A stretch of DNA of 64,000 nucleotides from Polyangiaceae bacterium (GTDB taxonomy: Bacteria > Myxococcota_A > Polyangia > Polyangiales > Polyangiaceae): assembly GCA_016715885.1 (NCBI GenBank), contig JADJXL010000016.1:459994-523993 (forward strand), in the 5' to 3' direction. Numbering within the stretch: the first letter of the stretch is position 1; each line of letters opens with the position of its first letter. Positions 27,521-36,522 of the stretch are shown piece after piece. Both the position numbers and the translations under genes were made by a program. Under the pieces are notes generated by a model, which had not been told where the DNA came from, ran no database searches, and worked only from the letters and a program-made list of their open reading frames with translations.

Positions 27521-27733
27521 GTGCAATTGATGCTGAGCTACGCGCATACACGGTCGACCCGTAATGCAGCATACGCCGAGCCACTCGCATATACGGTCGA
27601 CCCGTCGTGCAGCATACGCCGAGCCCCTCGCACGCACGGTCGACCCGTCATGCAGCATACGCCGAGCTACGCGCATGCACGGTCGACCCGTCGTGCAGCA
27701 TATGCCGAGCTATTCGCACGCACGGTCGACCCA
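27521..27733. repeat. Tandem repeat, 43-bp period, with palindromic core
   Basis: Five copies of the core CGGTCGACCC begin at 27551, 27594, 27637, 27680 and 27723, spaced exactly 43 bp. Each unit carries the palindrome GGTCGACC and the shared segment GCAGCATACGCCGAGC. The first unit has a degenerate left part from about 27521. The period is not a multiple of three and stops fall in several frames, so it is not coding. It fills most of the gap between the SUMF1 gene and the next gene. Confidence 0.9.
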
Positions 27734-27815
27734 GGAAAGCCATCGCTCCATGTCATGGTGACACGTATTTGATGCTTGACACGCGTCCCACAAGACTGGC
27801 ACGATCGCTCCTGCC

Positions 27816-28526
27816 ATGCGCAATTTGACCCTTGATGACTTGAGTCTGGGCCTCGCAAACTTGATGACCGAGCGGAAGGTGCACGTCGAGAATTGCATGT
27901 CGGGGCAGCTCTTCGGGCCGATGATTGCCAAAAAGCAGGGTGTCCTCGATGCGCTTCCCGAGGCCCTTCGCCGTAACAAACCATTGGCCGAAGAGATGGC
28001 CATCGCGGATGACGAGCACGACGGTTTTGGCGGCGGAATTCATGCATATACCGAAGCCGTGCTGCTCGTGCCGTCGTCGTCTCCCGAGCTTCGAGCGGCG
28101 GCACAGCGCATTCGCGATGCATTCATTCCCACGCGCGCCGTGCTCGCGGATTCGTATGCCGAGGAAGCTGCAGCGGCAAAGCGCAATCGATCGAAGCTCG
28201 AGGAACGCAAGAGCGATTTGCAATTGTTTCCCGTGCCAGGCAACAAGACCCTGTATGATTGGGCCGAAGCATTTCTCGACCGTGGCGATGCGCTGGATGA
28301 TTTATTGAATCAACGGTCATTGGCGGGCGTAGGCAATGGAACACGCGCCTCGGCTGCTCGTTTGCGCAGCGATATTCTGGGATTGCTTTACAAGTTCAGG
28401 ACGGCATTGCGAGCGGAGATCACGGACAAGGGACTGCCGGCTGAATTGGAAGCCCAGATCTTCAGCTATTTCGACGAACTGTCCGCAAGGCGCCCGTCGA
28501 AGAAAACGTCCCCCAAACCCGAATGA
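27816..28526 (+). CDS. Conserved hypothetical helical protein
   Basis: A 236-residue, mostly helical cytoplasmic protein with no recognised domain. Landmarks are MRNLTLDDLSLGLANLMTE at the start, ADDEHDGFGGGIHAYTEAVL near 75, and a Lys/Pro-rich end. No signal peptide or membrane segment. It stands alone upstream of the sulfite oxidase pair (112 bp gap), so shared regulation is possible but not shown. I do not recognise its function. Confidence 0.6.
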   Translation: MRNLTLDDLSLGLANLMTERKVHVENCMSGQLFGPMIAKKQGVLDALPEALRRNKPLAEEMAIADDEHDGFGGGIHAYTEAVLLVPSSSPELRAAAQRIRDAFIPTRAVLADSYAEEAAAAKRNRSKLEERKSDLQLFPVPGNKTLYDWAEAFLDRGDALDDLLNQRSLAGVGNGTRASAARLRSDILGLLYKFRTALRAEITDKGLPAELEAQIFSYFDELSARRPSKKTSPKPE

Positions 28527-28638
28527 CCCGAGCCTTCGGCGACGCCACCAAGGCTGCCCTCGAAGTTTTCTCGCGACCGCATTGGGCTGGCGCGGGAGCG
28601 ACCAAGCGGGGTAAGATGGGGCCGAAGGGGATAAACGA

Positions 28639-29760
28639 ATGCGCAGACGCGATTTTTTGGACGCGGGCGTCGCGGCGATGGCCGCGGGACTCTTGCCCGC
28701 ACGAGCTCGGGCTGAAACGAGCACGCTGCTGCAACACTCGCTCCAGAACCTGGCGACACCCACGGAGCTCTTCGATCGGCTCATCATTCCGACGAAGATG
28801 TTTTTCGTGCGTAGCCACTTTGGCCCACCGACGCTCGACCCTGCAAGGCGATTGCGTATTGGTGGCCTGGTCGATCGACCGCTCGATTTGGCGCCGAACG
28901 ACCTGCGCAAATTCAAGGAAGTCACGATAACGGCGGTGCTTCAGTGCGCCGGCAATGGGAGGGCCCTTCATCGTCCGCGGGTTCCAGGTGTTCAATGGAT
29001 CCATGGGGGGATGGGACAAGCAACGTTCACGGGCGTGCGTCTTGCCGATGTGCTCCGCGGCGCTGGCGTATCGAAAGATGCGGCGCATGTGCAGCTCGAG
29101 GGGGCCGATCTTCCTCCCAAACCCACGGTGCCCGCATTCATTCGCAGCATTCCGCTTGCCCGAGCGCTCGATCCCACCACATTGATTGCATATCGGATGA
29201 ACGGCGAGCCGCTGACGCTCGAGCATGGCGCGCCATTACGTTTGATCGTTCCGGGATGGGCCGGTGATCACTGGGTAAAATGGCTCGCGGACATCAAGCT
29301 GCAGCGCGAAGAAGCGGATGGGTTTTACATGAAAACGGCCTACCGCATGCCCAAGCAGCCGGTCGAGCCTGGTGCATCCGTCGCGCCGGAGAACATGGCG
29401 CCATTGACGACATTTCCCGTCAAGTCCGTCATTGCGCGTCCGGCCAGTGGGGCGCGCACGAAGGTGGGTCCGCAAGAAATCGTAGGCGTCGCATTTTCGG
29501 GAGACGCAGCGATTGCACGGGTCGAAGTGAGCGTCGACGGGGGCGCGCATTTCGCTGAAGCGAAGCTCGAAGGGGAGCCGGGCATTGGGCGCTGGCAAGT
29601 ATTTCGATATTCGTTCACCGCATCGAAGCCGGGCGCATATCACGCGAAAGCGCGTGCGACGGACGCGAAAGGGAACACGCAACCGCCCGTGCCGGCGTGG
29701 AATCCAAGCGGCTATTCTTGGAACGGTATGCATGATGTGCGCTGGGAGGTGGAATCTTGA
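28639..29760 (+). CDS. Sulfite oxidase family molybdopterin enzyme, SorA-like
   Basis: A 373-residue periplasmic enzyme with a twin-arginine signal (MRRRDFLDAGVAAMAAG). The molybdenum-binding domain spans about 60-245; the metal-ligand cysteine is Cys103 in TAVLQCAGNGRA, and RLIVPGWAGDHWVKWLADI is the family's pterin-binding region. A C-terminal Mo-co dimerisation domain (about 265-370) ends in WNPSGYSWNGMHDVRWEVE. Together with the next gene, a two-heme cytochrome c whose start overlaps this stop, it matches bacterial SorAB sulfite dehydrogenases, which oxidise sulfite to sulfate and pass electrons to cytochrome c. Substrate is inferred from the family; other sulfoxide-type substrates are possible. 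Confidence 0.85.
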   Translation: MRRRDFLDAGVAAMAAGLLPARARAETSTLLQHSLQNLATPTELFDRLIIPTKMFFVRSHFGPPTLDPARRLRIGGLVDRPLDLAPNDLRKFKEVTITAVLQCAGNGRALHRPRVPGVQWIHGGMGQATFTGVRLADVLRGAGVSKDAAHVQLEGADLPPKPTVPAFIRSIPLARALDPTTLIAYRMNGEPLTLEHGAPLRLIVPGWAGDHWVKWLADIKLQREEADGFYMKTAYRMPKQPVEPGASVAPENMAPLTTFPVKSVIARPASGARTKVGPQEIVGVAFSGDAAIARVEVSVDGGAHFAEAKLEGEPGIGRWQVFRYSFTASKPGAYHAKARATDAKGNTQPPVPAWNPSGYSWNGMHDVRWEVES

Positions 29761-30425
29761 AATCCATTGCTCTCGGCGTCATGGTCCTGCTCGCCCTGGG
29801 TTGCCGGAACGAAAACAAGGGCCAGTCTACATCGGCGCCCGCAAAAGCGCCCAGCGCGAGTGTCTCGACGGCGCCCAGCGCGAATGCTTCGGCCACGGCG
29901 CTCGATGCAAATGGGATTGCGATGGCCGAGATGCTCGTGGCGACCGATTGTTTGCCTTGTCATGACAACCTCATGCTCGAGCAGCAGCGCCTCACGTCGA
30001 AGCAATGGGCAGCGGTCGTGAAGAAAATGCAGAGCTGGGGATCGCAGATTCCTCCCGAAAACGTCGATATGGTCGTGGCGTACTTGTCGCAACGATATAC
30101 ACCGGACACGGCGGAATTCGACGTGCCGCGGGTTTCCGTGGAGGATGTGGCGGCGCGGTTTTCGGCGTCTCCCGACGGAGCGTTTGGTGGAGGCGATCCG
30201 CGCCGCGGTGAAACGCTTTTCAAACAGGTATGCGCGACGTGTCATGGGGCAGATGCCCAAGGTGCGGCCATTGGCGTCGCGCTCGTCGACCGACACATCC
30301 TCCAGCGTCCGGCGGATTTTGCGAATATGGTCCGCAAGGGGCGTGGTCGAATGCCTGGGCTTCCTTCGTACCAGGACGCGGATATCGCTGCGATGTTGGC
30401 TTATTTGCGCGAGCGAAAAAGGTGA
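29757..30425 (+). CDS. Cytochrome c partner of the sulfite oxidase-like enzyme, SorB-like
   Basis: A 222-residue lipoprotein (MKSIALGVMVLLALGC) whose TTG start overlaps the upstream stop (TTGA); GGGAGGTGG just upstream is a strong ribosome site. Two c-type heme motifs are visible: CLPCH near residue 64 and CATCH near 160 followed by GRMPGLPSYQDADIAAMLAYLR, with Met as likely distal ligand. An Ala/Ser-rich linker follows the lipid anchor. It would accept electrons from the molybdenum enzyme in the periplasm and hand them to the respiratory chain. A di-heme rather than single-heme SorB is a variation. Confidence 0.85.
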   Translation: MKSIALGVMVLLALGCRNENKGQSTSAPAKAPSASVSTAPSANASATALDANGIAMAEMLVATDCLPCHDNLMLEQQRLTSKQWAAVVKKMQSWGSQIPPENVDMVVAYLSQRYTPDTAEFDVPRVSVEDVAARFSASPDGAFGGGDPRRGETLFKQVCATCHGADAQGAAIGVALVDRHILQRPADFANMVRKGRGRMPGLPSYQDADIAAMLAYLRERKR

Positions 30426-30450
30426 AGTGGCGTCGTCGGGGTCGAGGCTA

Positions 30451-30487
30451 GGGAGCGGTCGGTCCCCCCGATCTGCTCGCTGCTCCC
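30451..30487 (+). terminator. Candidate hairpin downstream of the sulfite oxidase operon
   Basis: GGGAGC at 30451 pairs with GCTCCC at 30482, with an imperfect inner stem (GGTCGG with CCGATC). It lies 25 bp after the cytochrome stop. There is no following T run, so an intrinsic terminator is only possible. Confidence 0.3.
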
Positions 30488-30595
30488 ATAGGATCAAGCA
30501 CACCTTCCAAGATCCCCTTCTTCGAAAGAGGCGTGACGGCCGAGGCGCCAAAACCCGAATGACCCGAGCTACGCGATCGTGCTAGAGTGCCGCCG

Positions 30596-31393
30596 ATGTC
30601 TGGCCATCGACGAAATCGCCCCACCAAAGCCGCTACCTACGACGATGCGAAGCTGCATTTGAACGTGCTCGGCGCCGATCACGAAATAACGTGCAAAGTT
30701 CGCCTGGGCCGCGTGCGCCTTAGCGAGCTCGTCCCGTTGGTTCGGTCGATTTCCGCCAGCATCGTGTCGATTGCCACGGAGCACGCGGCGGGACAAGGCA
30801 AAACCATTTCTTGCCAGCGAGGTTGTACGCATTGCTGTAGGCAGCTCGTGCCCGTCGCGCCGCTCGAAGCAAAACGTCTTGCAGAAGTCGTTGCTGCAAT
30901 GCCGCCGAAGGAGCGCGCAGCCATTTTGGAACGTTTTGTCGAGGCCATCAAAACGCTCGAAATGGCGGGCCTCGTCAGCGGAAAGACTGCCAGTGGTCGC
31001 CGGGCGATGGTATCGAAAGAAACGGATGCTGCGGCGGCGTGGAACGACGTGAGCCGAAGGTATTACGATTTGCGCATGGATTGCCCGTTTCTGGAGGATG
31101 ATTCGTGCCGCATTTACGACGAGCGTCCTTTGGCGTGTCGCGAATACAATGCGGTCACGCCGCCGTCGTTATGCGAATCGTTCGATTCGGGGATTGAAAC
31201 GATCGAGCGTCCGATTCGATCGGGCGAAGTTTTGACGAAGGTGGGCAATGAAGTGGCCAAGGCGAAGGAGATGGCCATACCGCTGCCGCTGGTGCTCGAA
31301 TGGGCCAGCGCGCATACGAAAACATTGGCAGGCGAATACGATGGGGAAGCGCTCTTTTGGGCGCTCGTCGAGGCAATGGAGGAAGCGTCGTGA
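30596..31393 (+). CDS. YkgJ-type cysteine-cluster protein
   Basis: A 265-residue protein; I use ATG 30596 (an in-frame GTG lies at 30587). The core contains CQRGCTHCCRQL near 75 and CPFLEDDSCRIYDERPLACREY near 155, the two halves of the YkgJ zinc/iron-chelate cluster motif. These proteins are thought to bind a metal cluster through the Cys set; no reaction is known. Free-standing, with the next gene convergent and 19 bp away. Confidence 0.8.
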   Translation: MSGHRRNRPTKAATYDDAKLHLNVLGADHEITCKVRLGRVRLSELVPLVRSISASIVSIATEHAAGQGKTISCQRGCTHCCRQLVPVAPLEAKRLAEVVAAMPPKERAAILERFVEAIKTLEMAGLVSGKTASGRRAMVSKETDAAAAWNDVSRRYYDLRMDCPFLEDDSCRIYDERPLACREYNAVTPPSLCESFDSGIETIERPIRSGEVLTKVGNEVAKAKEMAIPLPLVLEWASAHTKTLAGEYDGEALFWALVEAMEEAS

Positions 31394-31412
31394 AATGGGG
31401 GAGGGGACGGGA

Positions 31413-32123
31413 CTAGTTCGCCGGAATCAGGCCGATGGCGTCGATTTCGTTGTAGCCCTCGACGGTCTTCGAATCGAGATCGATGCGGACGGCTGAAATG
31501 GGAGAGCAGGTCTTCGTCGACACGGAGAGGACGTGTGCGCAGGTGCCAAAGCCATTCTTCATCGGCGTGGACTCGTACACGACATGGTCACCGTCTTCTG
31601 CGGTCACGGTGATTTTCGAGATGGCGCCGGGGTTGAAAGTCTCGAATACCCAAACCGCTTCGGCGACGATGGGGGTCGAAAAGCCCACTTTGATGAATTC
31701 GTTGTCCGCGTCCATCATGCTTTGCGCCCACGCTTTGGGCTGGTCGCCCGAAGTGGGGTAGACGTTGGGCGCGCCGACCGCTTGTTTGGCACCATAATTC
31801 TCGGGGCCATATTCGGTCGAGAAACCGTCGACTTTGTCGGCCCATACGGTGTTGGCGGGCGCCATGACGACATTTTTGACTTCCGTCAGGTTTTCGCAGC
31901 GCGTGTTTCCATCGGCATTGTCGACGACCGTGGAATCATCGCAAACCTGCGGGTTGCCGCCAGTGCCCGTACTGCTGCTCATTCCCCCGTGCGCTGCCGA
32001 TGCAACCGGTGCCGCCATCGCCGCCTGGCCGCTTGCCCGCGAGGTGTCGCCGTTGGATCCGTCCCCGCAGCCAGCAAATGCTGCGAGGGCGACGAGTAAG
32101 CCGATGATGATGGGGTATTTCAT
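31413..32123 (-). CDS. Lipoprotein A with discoidin-like domain (paralog of 44229-45038)
   Basis: Start ATG 32123 (MKYPIIIGLLVALAAFAGC), 236 residues, lipid anchor at the Cys. After a short Ser/Gly linker comes a domain of about 170 residues reading VWADKVDGFSTEYGPENYGAKQ, VGFSTPIVAEAVWVFETFNPG and SPISAVRIDL, which resembles galactose-binding-like (discoidin type) carbohydrate-binding folds. The same protein with a longer linker occurs at 44229-45038; both are preceded by GCTTGGAAAGGAAG just before the start. It is divergent from an FHA-type sigma-54 activator 330 bp away, which may regulate it. Function inferred: surface binding of sugar or matrix. Confidence 0.75.
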   Translation of the reverse strand: MKYPIIIGLLVALAAFAGCGDGSNGDTSRASGQAAMAAPVASAAHGGMSSSTGTGGNPQVCDDSTVVDNADGNTRCENLTEVKNVVMAPANTVWADKVDGFSTEYGPENYGAKQAVGAPNVYPTSGDQPKAWAQSMMDADNEFIKVGFSTPIVAEAVWVFETFNPGAISKITVTAEDGDHVVYESTPMKNGFGTCAHVLSVSTKTCSPISAVRIDLDSKTVEGYNEIDAIGLIPAN

Positions 32124-32453
32124 GAAACGCTTCCTTTCCAAGCCACATTGACGTGCGCACGCTGATTCATGGCTCGAGGGTTTTCAATGGACTGCGGATA
32201 CGATGTTCCGTCCTCGAAATGCCTGGACTTGGGCTATGGAGGCGGGCGTGGTTCGATGATGTGCCATCTTGCCCGTCGAAGATGACACCAACAATACCAC
32301 CGGAGGCGTATTCGTCGTCGTCGTCGCTCTTCGCCCGCGGCCCTACGACTCGAGTGGTATTGATCCGCCCTCCGTCCTTGTTTCTTCGGCTGCTTTGGAC
32401 TCGTTTGGTGCGCAAAGGTGTTGACGAGCTGTCTCAGCGCGCTGTATGCATGA
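32124..32453. other. Divergent intergenic region between lipoprotein A and FHA regulator A
   Basis: A 330-bp gap with no gene. It must hold both promoters. The lipoprotein side carries the ribosome site GGAAAGGAAG. I found no full sigma-54 -24/-12 element here, although a sigma-54 activator lies next to it. Confidence 0.5.
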
Positions 32454-33797
32454 ATGATGAAGGACGACGACACGACGTGGACCGTTGAAACGGACAGGGG
32501 CGTGTCGCTCTGCTCGCGCAAGCTTCGTGTCGAATTTTTTCGAGGCCCGCTCGAGGGCAAGGTTTTCGAGTTGCCGGGGCCGGAGATTCGCATGGGCAGT
32601 GGAAGAGACTGTGACGTCGTGATTCCCGACCGCACCGTCAGCCATCAGCATGCCGTGCTGCGTGTCGAGAAATCCGGCGTTCGCGTGATTGATTCGAAAA
32701 GTAGAAATGGAACGCTCGTCGACAACGTACGAATTCGGGATGCCTATGCGAGGCCCGACGCATCGATTTCGATGGGTGGGTCGGTGATGCGCCTGCAGAT
32801 GATTCGAGACGTCGTCGAGCTGCCGCTTTCGACGCGTGATCATTTCGGGGCGCTCATTGGCAGGAGCATTGCGATGCGAAAGGTTTATGCGCTTTTGGAG
32901 CGCGTTGCCATTGCGGACACGACCGTGCTCATCGAGGGGGAAACCGGCACGGGGAAAGAGCTGGTTGCGGCTGCCATTCACGAGGCGAGTCCGCGCGCGC
33001 AGCAGCCATTCGTGGTTTTCGACTGCTCCGCCGTTCCCTCGGAGCTCATCGAAAGCGAGCTATTCGGGCACGTGCGCGGCGCATATACGAATGCCCTCGG
33101 CGACCGTAAAGGAAGGTTTCGGGAAGCAAATGGGGGCACGCTATTTTTGGATGAGATTGGCGAATTGCCGATCGAGCTCCAACCCAAGCTGCTTCGGGCG
33201 CTCGAGGCGCGCACGATTCGACCTCTTGGCGCGGACAAGGAGCACGTCGTCGATGTGCGGGTGTTGGCTGCCACGAACAGAAACCTTGCAATCGAGGTGG
33301 ACCGGGGACGATTTCGCGAAGATCTCTATTACCGGATTGCCGTCGTTCCCGTACGTTTGCCGCCCCTGCGAGAGCGCATCGATGACATTCCGCTGCTGGT
33401 GCGCCGTTTCGAGCATGATTGGCGAAGCCGTCCCAATCGGCCGGCGCCCATTCCAGATACGGTCATCGAGCGAATGAAGCAGCTTCCGTGGCCAGGAAAC
33501 GTGCGAGAATTACGAAACAAAGTGGACATGATGCTGTCTTTGGGGCTTGCGAGCTTGCCGGGCGCTAGGCAATACGAGTCGTCCCGGGCCGGTGGTGCTT
33601 TCGATGTCGACTTGGACACGCCTTTTCATTCGTGGTGCGAGCGTCTCGTCGAATCGCACACGAAAGCGTACTTTGCTGCAGCGCTCGAGAAAACCAAAGG
33701 CAACGTTTCTCAGACGGCTGCGCTTGCGGGCGTGAGTCGCGCTTTCCTTCAAAAAATCATGAAAAGACTCGATCTTCGAAACGCGGGGGAGGGGTAG
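32454..33797 (+). CDS. FHA-domain sigma-54-dependent activator A
   Basis: A 447-residue enhancer-binding protein. FHA domain about 25-120 (MGSGRDCDVVIPDRTVSHQHAVL, SKSRNGTLVD), which reads phosphothreonine. AAA+ domain about 140-375 with Walker A GETGTGKE, Walker B GGTLFLDEI, Arg finger region GRFREDLYYRI and PWPGNVREL. The sigma-54 contact loop reads GAYTNA, not the usual GAFTGA. The C-terminal Fis-type HTH (KGNVSQTAALAGVSRAFLQKIMKRL) binds DNA. Such FHA activators are commonly switched by Ser/Thr kinases in myxobacteria; the giant kinase at 38439-42902 is a candidate. Two in-frame starts (32454, 32457) exist. Confidence 0.9.
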   Translation: MMKDDDTTWTVETDRGVSLCSRKLRVEFFRGPLEGKVFELPGPEIRMGSGRDCDVVIPDRTVSHQHAVLRVEKSGVRVIDSKSRNGTLVDNVRIRDAYARPDASISMGGSVMRLQMIRDVVELPLSTRDHFGALIGRSIAMRKVYALLERVAIADTTVLIEGETGTGKELVAAAIHEASPRAQQPFVVFDCSAVPSELIESELFGHVRGAYTNALGDRKGRFREANGGTLFLDEIGELPIELQPKLLRALEARTIRPLGADKEHVVDVRVLAATNRNLAIEVDRGRFREDLYYRIAVVPVRLPPLRERIDDIPLLVRRFEHDWRSRPNRPAPIPDTVIERMKQLPWPGNVRELRNKVDMMLSLGLASLPGARQYESSRAGGAFDVDLDTPFHSWCERLVESHTKAYFAAALEKTKGNVSQTAALAGVSRAFLQKIMKRLDLRNAGEG

Positions 33798-33879
33798 ACT
33801 TCGAGCGGGACGACCGCGAGAAAACTTGGGTGCTCATCTTATTATCCAATCATTCTCTATTCGCTGAAGGAACGGTACC

Positions 33880-34944
33880 ATGGTCGCGAACCCAAACTGG
33901 CGGAAAAAGGAGCTGGACATCGTATTCGAGCTGCTTGCGGCTTTGACGGAGCCTTTGGACATGCACAAGGCCCTGAGCGCAGCGTATCCGCTCATCCGCA
34001 AGCTCATTCCAACCGAGCATGGTGCGCTTTGCGTGAGCCGGTCGGACGATCCATCACTTTACGATTGGACCGTTGCGGAAATGCCCGAGGGGTTTTTCCG
34101 AGGGTACGCTGATATTGCAGAGCATGATTTCGTGCGCGCAGCCGTGGCCAAGAGACCGAACATCGTACTATGCGACGCCGACATGTTGCCTTCTCGAAAT
34201 GACCTCGAGCGTCACGTTTCGTATGATTATTGCCGGTCGCATGGAGTGCCCATCGAACATGCAATGGCGGTGATGTTGGCGACCGAGCCTAGCTGGCATG
34301 GGGGACTCATGCTGTACCGAGACAAACGAGTCGCATTTTCCGAGCACGAGCGTCGAATATTGCAATTTTTGACTCCATATTTGTCGAGAACCGTTGCGAA
34401 TTGCAAACGGTTTGGCGATTTGGTGCGATGGTCATCCGTGCTCGAAACGTCGATGTCGCTTTATCGTACAGGGATACTGGTTTTTTCGTCGACGTTGAGG
34501 CTGATGACGTGTTCGAATGGTGTGGAGCAGCTTTTGGAGCGGTGCTTCGCACGCGAAAGGCAATGCGACGATGGATTGCCCGAATCGCTGTACCGTCGGC
34601 TTCGACGGCTTCCGCAGGGGCTGATACCGGCGGCCGCGCCGCCTCCATGGATTCCGCCTGCTCGCGGTTCGGGCGTCGTCGTCACGTTCGTTCCGGTCAT
34701 TAAAGATTTCGGCACGTGCTGGCTGGTGCTGCTCGACGAAATACCCGAGGAATGGCGAGAAAAACTCACGCCGTCGGAAATTGACGTCGCGGTGCGCGTT
34801 GCACAAGGTTGGGACAACGAGCTGGTGGCCGATGAGCTTGGCAATACCGTGCTGACGGTGAAGACCCACCTTTATCGGATTTTCAACAAGCTTGGGATTG
34901 AAAACCGTGCGGTTTTGATGGCGCGCTTCAGGCAGCGCAAGTAG
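33880..34944 (+). CDS. LuxR-type HTH regulator with GAF-like sensor domain
   Basis: A 354-residue regulator starting at ATG 33880 with a good ribosome site (GAAGGAAC). The C-terminal HTH is LuxR/NarL type: LTPSEIDVAVRVAQGWDNELVADELGNTVLTVKTHLYRIFNKLGI. The N-terminal ~200 residues look GAF-like and lack the tryptophan/tyrosine pattern of acyl-homoserine-lactone domains, so its ligand is not predicted. It follows the FHA regulator by 82 bp on the same strand and is convergent (17 bp overlap) with an operon encoding a FeeM-like acyltransferase. That neighbourhood suggests a role in small-molecule signalling. Confidence 0.85.
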   Translation: MVANPNWRKKELDIVFELLAALTEPLDMHKALSAAYPLIRKLIPTEHGALCVSRSDDPSLYDWTVAEMPEGFFRGYADIAEHDFVRAAVAKRPNIVLCDADMLPSRNDLERHVSYDYCRSHGVPIEHAMAVMLATEPSWHGGLMLYRDKRVAFSEHERRILQFLTPYLSRTVANCKRFGDLVRWSSVLETSMSLYRTGILVFSSTLRLMTCSNGVEQLLERCFARERQCDDGLPESLYRRLRRLPQGLIPAAAPPPWIPPARGSGVVVTFVPVIKDFGTCWLVLLDEIPEEWREKLTPSEIDVAVRVAQGWDNELVADELGNTVLTVKTHLYRIFNKLGIENRAVLMARFRQRK

Positions 34945-35633
34945 TGGCGATTGCGTCGTGGCGCTCGGCAGCTTCTGCGGCCACTGCGGTGAGCAGGCCG
35001 ATGTAGGTCGAGCGTGCGACCCAGGCCGAAAGCACGAGGTCGCGGCAATCCGTATCCGACGACGCATATGCGTCGATGAGCTGGCCTAGCTGCGCGACGT
35101 GATCGATGTCGGCATCCGCATGACCTTCGAGAAAAAACACGCCACGTTCGATACCTCGAATACCGCTATGCGCCACGACGTTTTTGGCGATGGTGCCGGC
35201 GCGAGATGCGCCGCCTGATTCGAGCACGTATGCCGTTCCGAGGAAAGCTACGGGTGAACCATGGTCCACGGTGAACGAGTTCCAAGCGATATAGGCTGCG
35301 ACGCCGGGCGCTGGTTTTGCATGGCGAACGATATCTGGATTGACTCCAATGGCACGCAGATCGCCGAGCACCCACTGTTCGTGTCCATTTTCCTCGTCTG
35401 CTTTTCGTAGATAGAGCGCGGCGAGCTGTCGCCTGCCTTGTTTTGCGAGTCGTTCGCCTGCGCGGCGGAGCAGTGGGCGGGTGTGGACGACATACAGGTA
35501 CGATTGCACGAGATATGCGGTATATTCGTCCTTGGTGATGGTTCCAAGGGACAGCCGACGGCCGAATGGGTGCGCATCGATATCGTCGATGAGTGCACTG
35601 GCGATGGAATCGAGCGTTTCGGTGATTTTTCAT
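34928..35633 (-). CDS. Heme-oxygenase-like di-iron redox protein (frameshifted at start)
   Basis: About 234 residues of an iron-containing redox enzyme family with the heme-oxygenase-like fold. The ligand pattern is visible: EENGHEQW (E..H) and HADADIDHVAQ near the C-terminus. The good frame begins in mid-protein from GTG 35509, but the conserved N-terminus KITETLDSIASALIDDI precedes it and needs the ATG at 35633, which is out of frame by one A in an A5 run (35626-35630). Correcting it gives MKITETLDSIA with GGAG upstream. It follows the acyltransferase gene by 29 bp on the same strand, so an operon is likely. In related pairs such proteins oxidise fatty-acyl or amino-acid products; that is inference here. 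Confidence 0.75.
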
Positions 35634-35662
35634 GGGGAGCTCCGTGGTTCGTGAACGATGCG

Positions 35663-36463
35663 TTAGGCGGCAAGTGACGGAATCTCGACGGTGTTCTGCA
35701 GATGGGCAGGATGGACGCGCTGCATGTCGACGGCCATGAGCACTGGTATCGAGTACATTCTGAAACGGGTGTCGTAGATGGGCGGGCCGATGAGTCGTGC
35801 TCCCATGCGCTGCGTGTAAATGGAGAGAATGCGTGGGAATCGGGGGGGCGATGCATTGGTATGCGCGGCGTGCCGTTCCGCAGTGGTGAAGAATGGGTGC
35901 CGGGTTTCGTGTGCGTAATCCGCGTGCTCGCGAGGTTCGATGTGGATTTGATCATGCACGAGGCCGCTGCGTTGGCCGATCGAGTGAATGAGCGCGGCAT
36001 CGTCGAGTGAATCCGTTTCGGTGTTCGCGCAGCCGATCCAATGCGTGATTCCCGCATTGCGGCTGGCCTGCACGACGGCGGCATGCAAAGCGGATGCAAC
36101 GTGCGTGCGCCGATACTTGGTCAATACGGAATAACGCATCGTTTCGGCCAGTCGCATGTCCATCGCGCCAAGCTTCGTGATGTCGAAGCGTGATTCGATG
36201 TCAAAGCCGAATTGGCTTCCCATGGCATTGGCAACTTCGGCATTGGGCAGGTGCATTCGAACGGTGCCGACGGCATTACCGTCGACGTAAGCCACGATGT
36301 TGTACGTCGTGTCGAGCGTGTCGAATGGGTCGACCTCGCGCGGGACGAGTCGACGGGTGGGATCGAGGTAGTCGCATTCTTCGGCGAATACAGTGTAACG
36401 AATGCGAAGAGCGTCGTCGATTTGTTTGCGGGTATCTGCGATTTGACAATGAATGTGCTGCAT
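35663..36463 (-). CDS. GNAT acyltransferase of the FeeM / autoinducer-synthase-like type
   Basis: A 266-residue protein starting at ATG 36463 with AGAGGGGG upstream. The N-terminus IDDALRIRYTVFAEECDYLDP followed by VGTVRMHLPN and ETMRYSVLTKYRR matches N-acyl amino acid synthases (FeeM) and LuxI-like acyltransferases that join an acyl chain from acyl-ACP or acyl-CoA to an amino acid or related amine. Specificity is unknown. It is the first gene of a two-gene operon with the di-iron protein. A sequence resembling a sigma-54 promoter lies at 36507-36522. With a LuxR-type regulator next door it could make a signal molecule; biosurfactant-like or exosortase-associated acylation are alternatives. 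Confidence 0.8.
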   Translation of the reverse strand: MQHIHCQIADTRKQIDDALRIRYTVFAEECDYLDPTRRLVPREVDPFDTLDTTYNIVAYVDGNAVGTVRMHLPNAEVANAMGSQFGFDIESRFDITKLGAMDMRLAETMRYSVLTKYRRTHVASALHAAVVQASRNAGITHWIGCANTETDSLDDAALIHSIGQRSGLVHDQIHIEPREHADYAHETRHPFFTTAERHAAHTNASPPRFPRILSIYTQRMGARLIGPPIYDTRFRMYSIPVLMAVDMQRVHPAHLQNTVEIPSLAA

Positions 36464-36506
36464 CTCGAACCCCCTCTGTCAGTGGATGGGCTGGTGTGGA
36501 CGCTAT

Positions 36507-36522
36507 ATCAAGAAGCGTGCCA
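36507..36522 (-). promoter_or_regulatory. Candidate sigma-54 promoter upstream of acyltransferase operon
   Basis: On the minus strand the sequence TGGCACGCTTCTTGAT has GG, then ten bases, then GA, against the sigma-54 consensus GG-N10-GC (TGGCAC-N5-TTGC). The -12 element deviates by one base. It lies 44 bp upstream of ATG 36463, a fitting distance, and an FHA sigma-54 activator is encoded 2.7 kb away. Confidence 0.45.

Noticed and set aside
27521..27733. CRISPR array for the 43-bp units
   Set aside because: Units are contiguous and similar throughout; there are no unique spacers and no cas genes.
27776..27810. TTGACA-like promoter before the gene at 27816
   Set aside because: A -35-like TTGACA exists but no acceptable -10 follows at the right distance.
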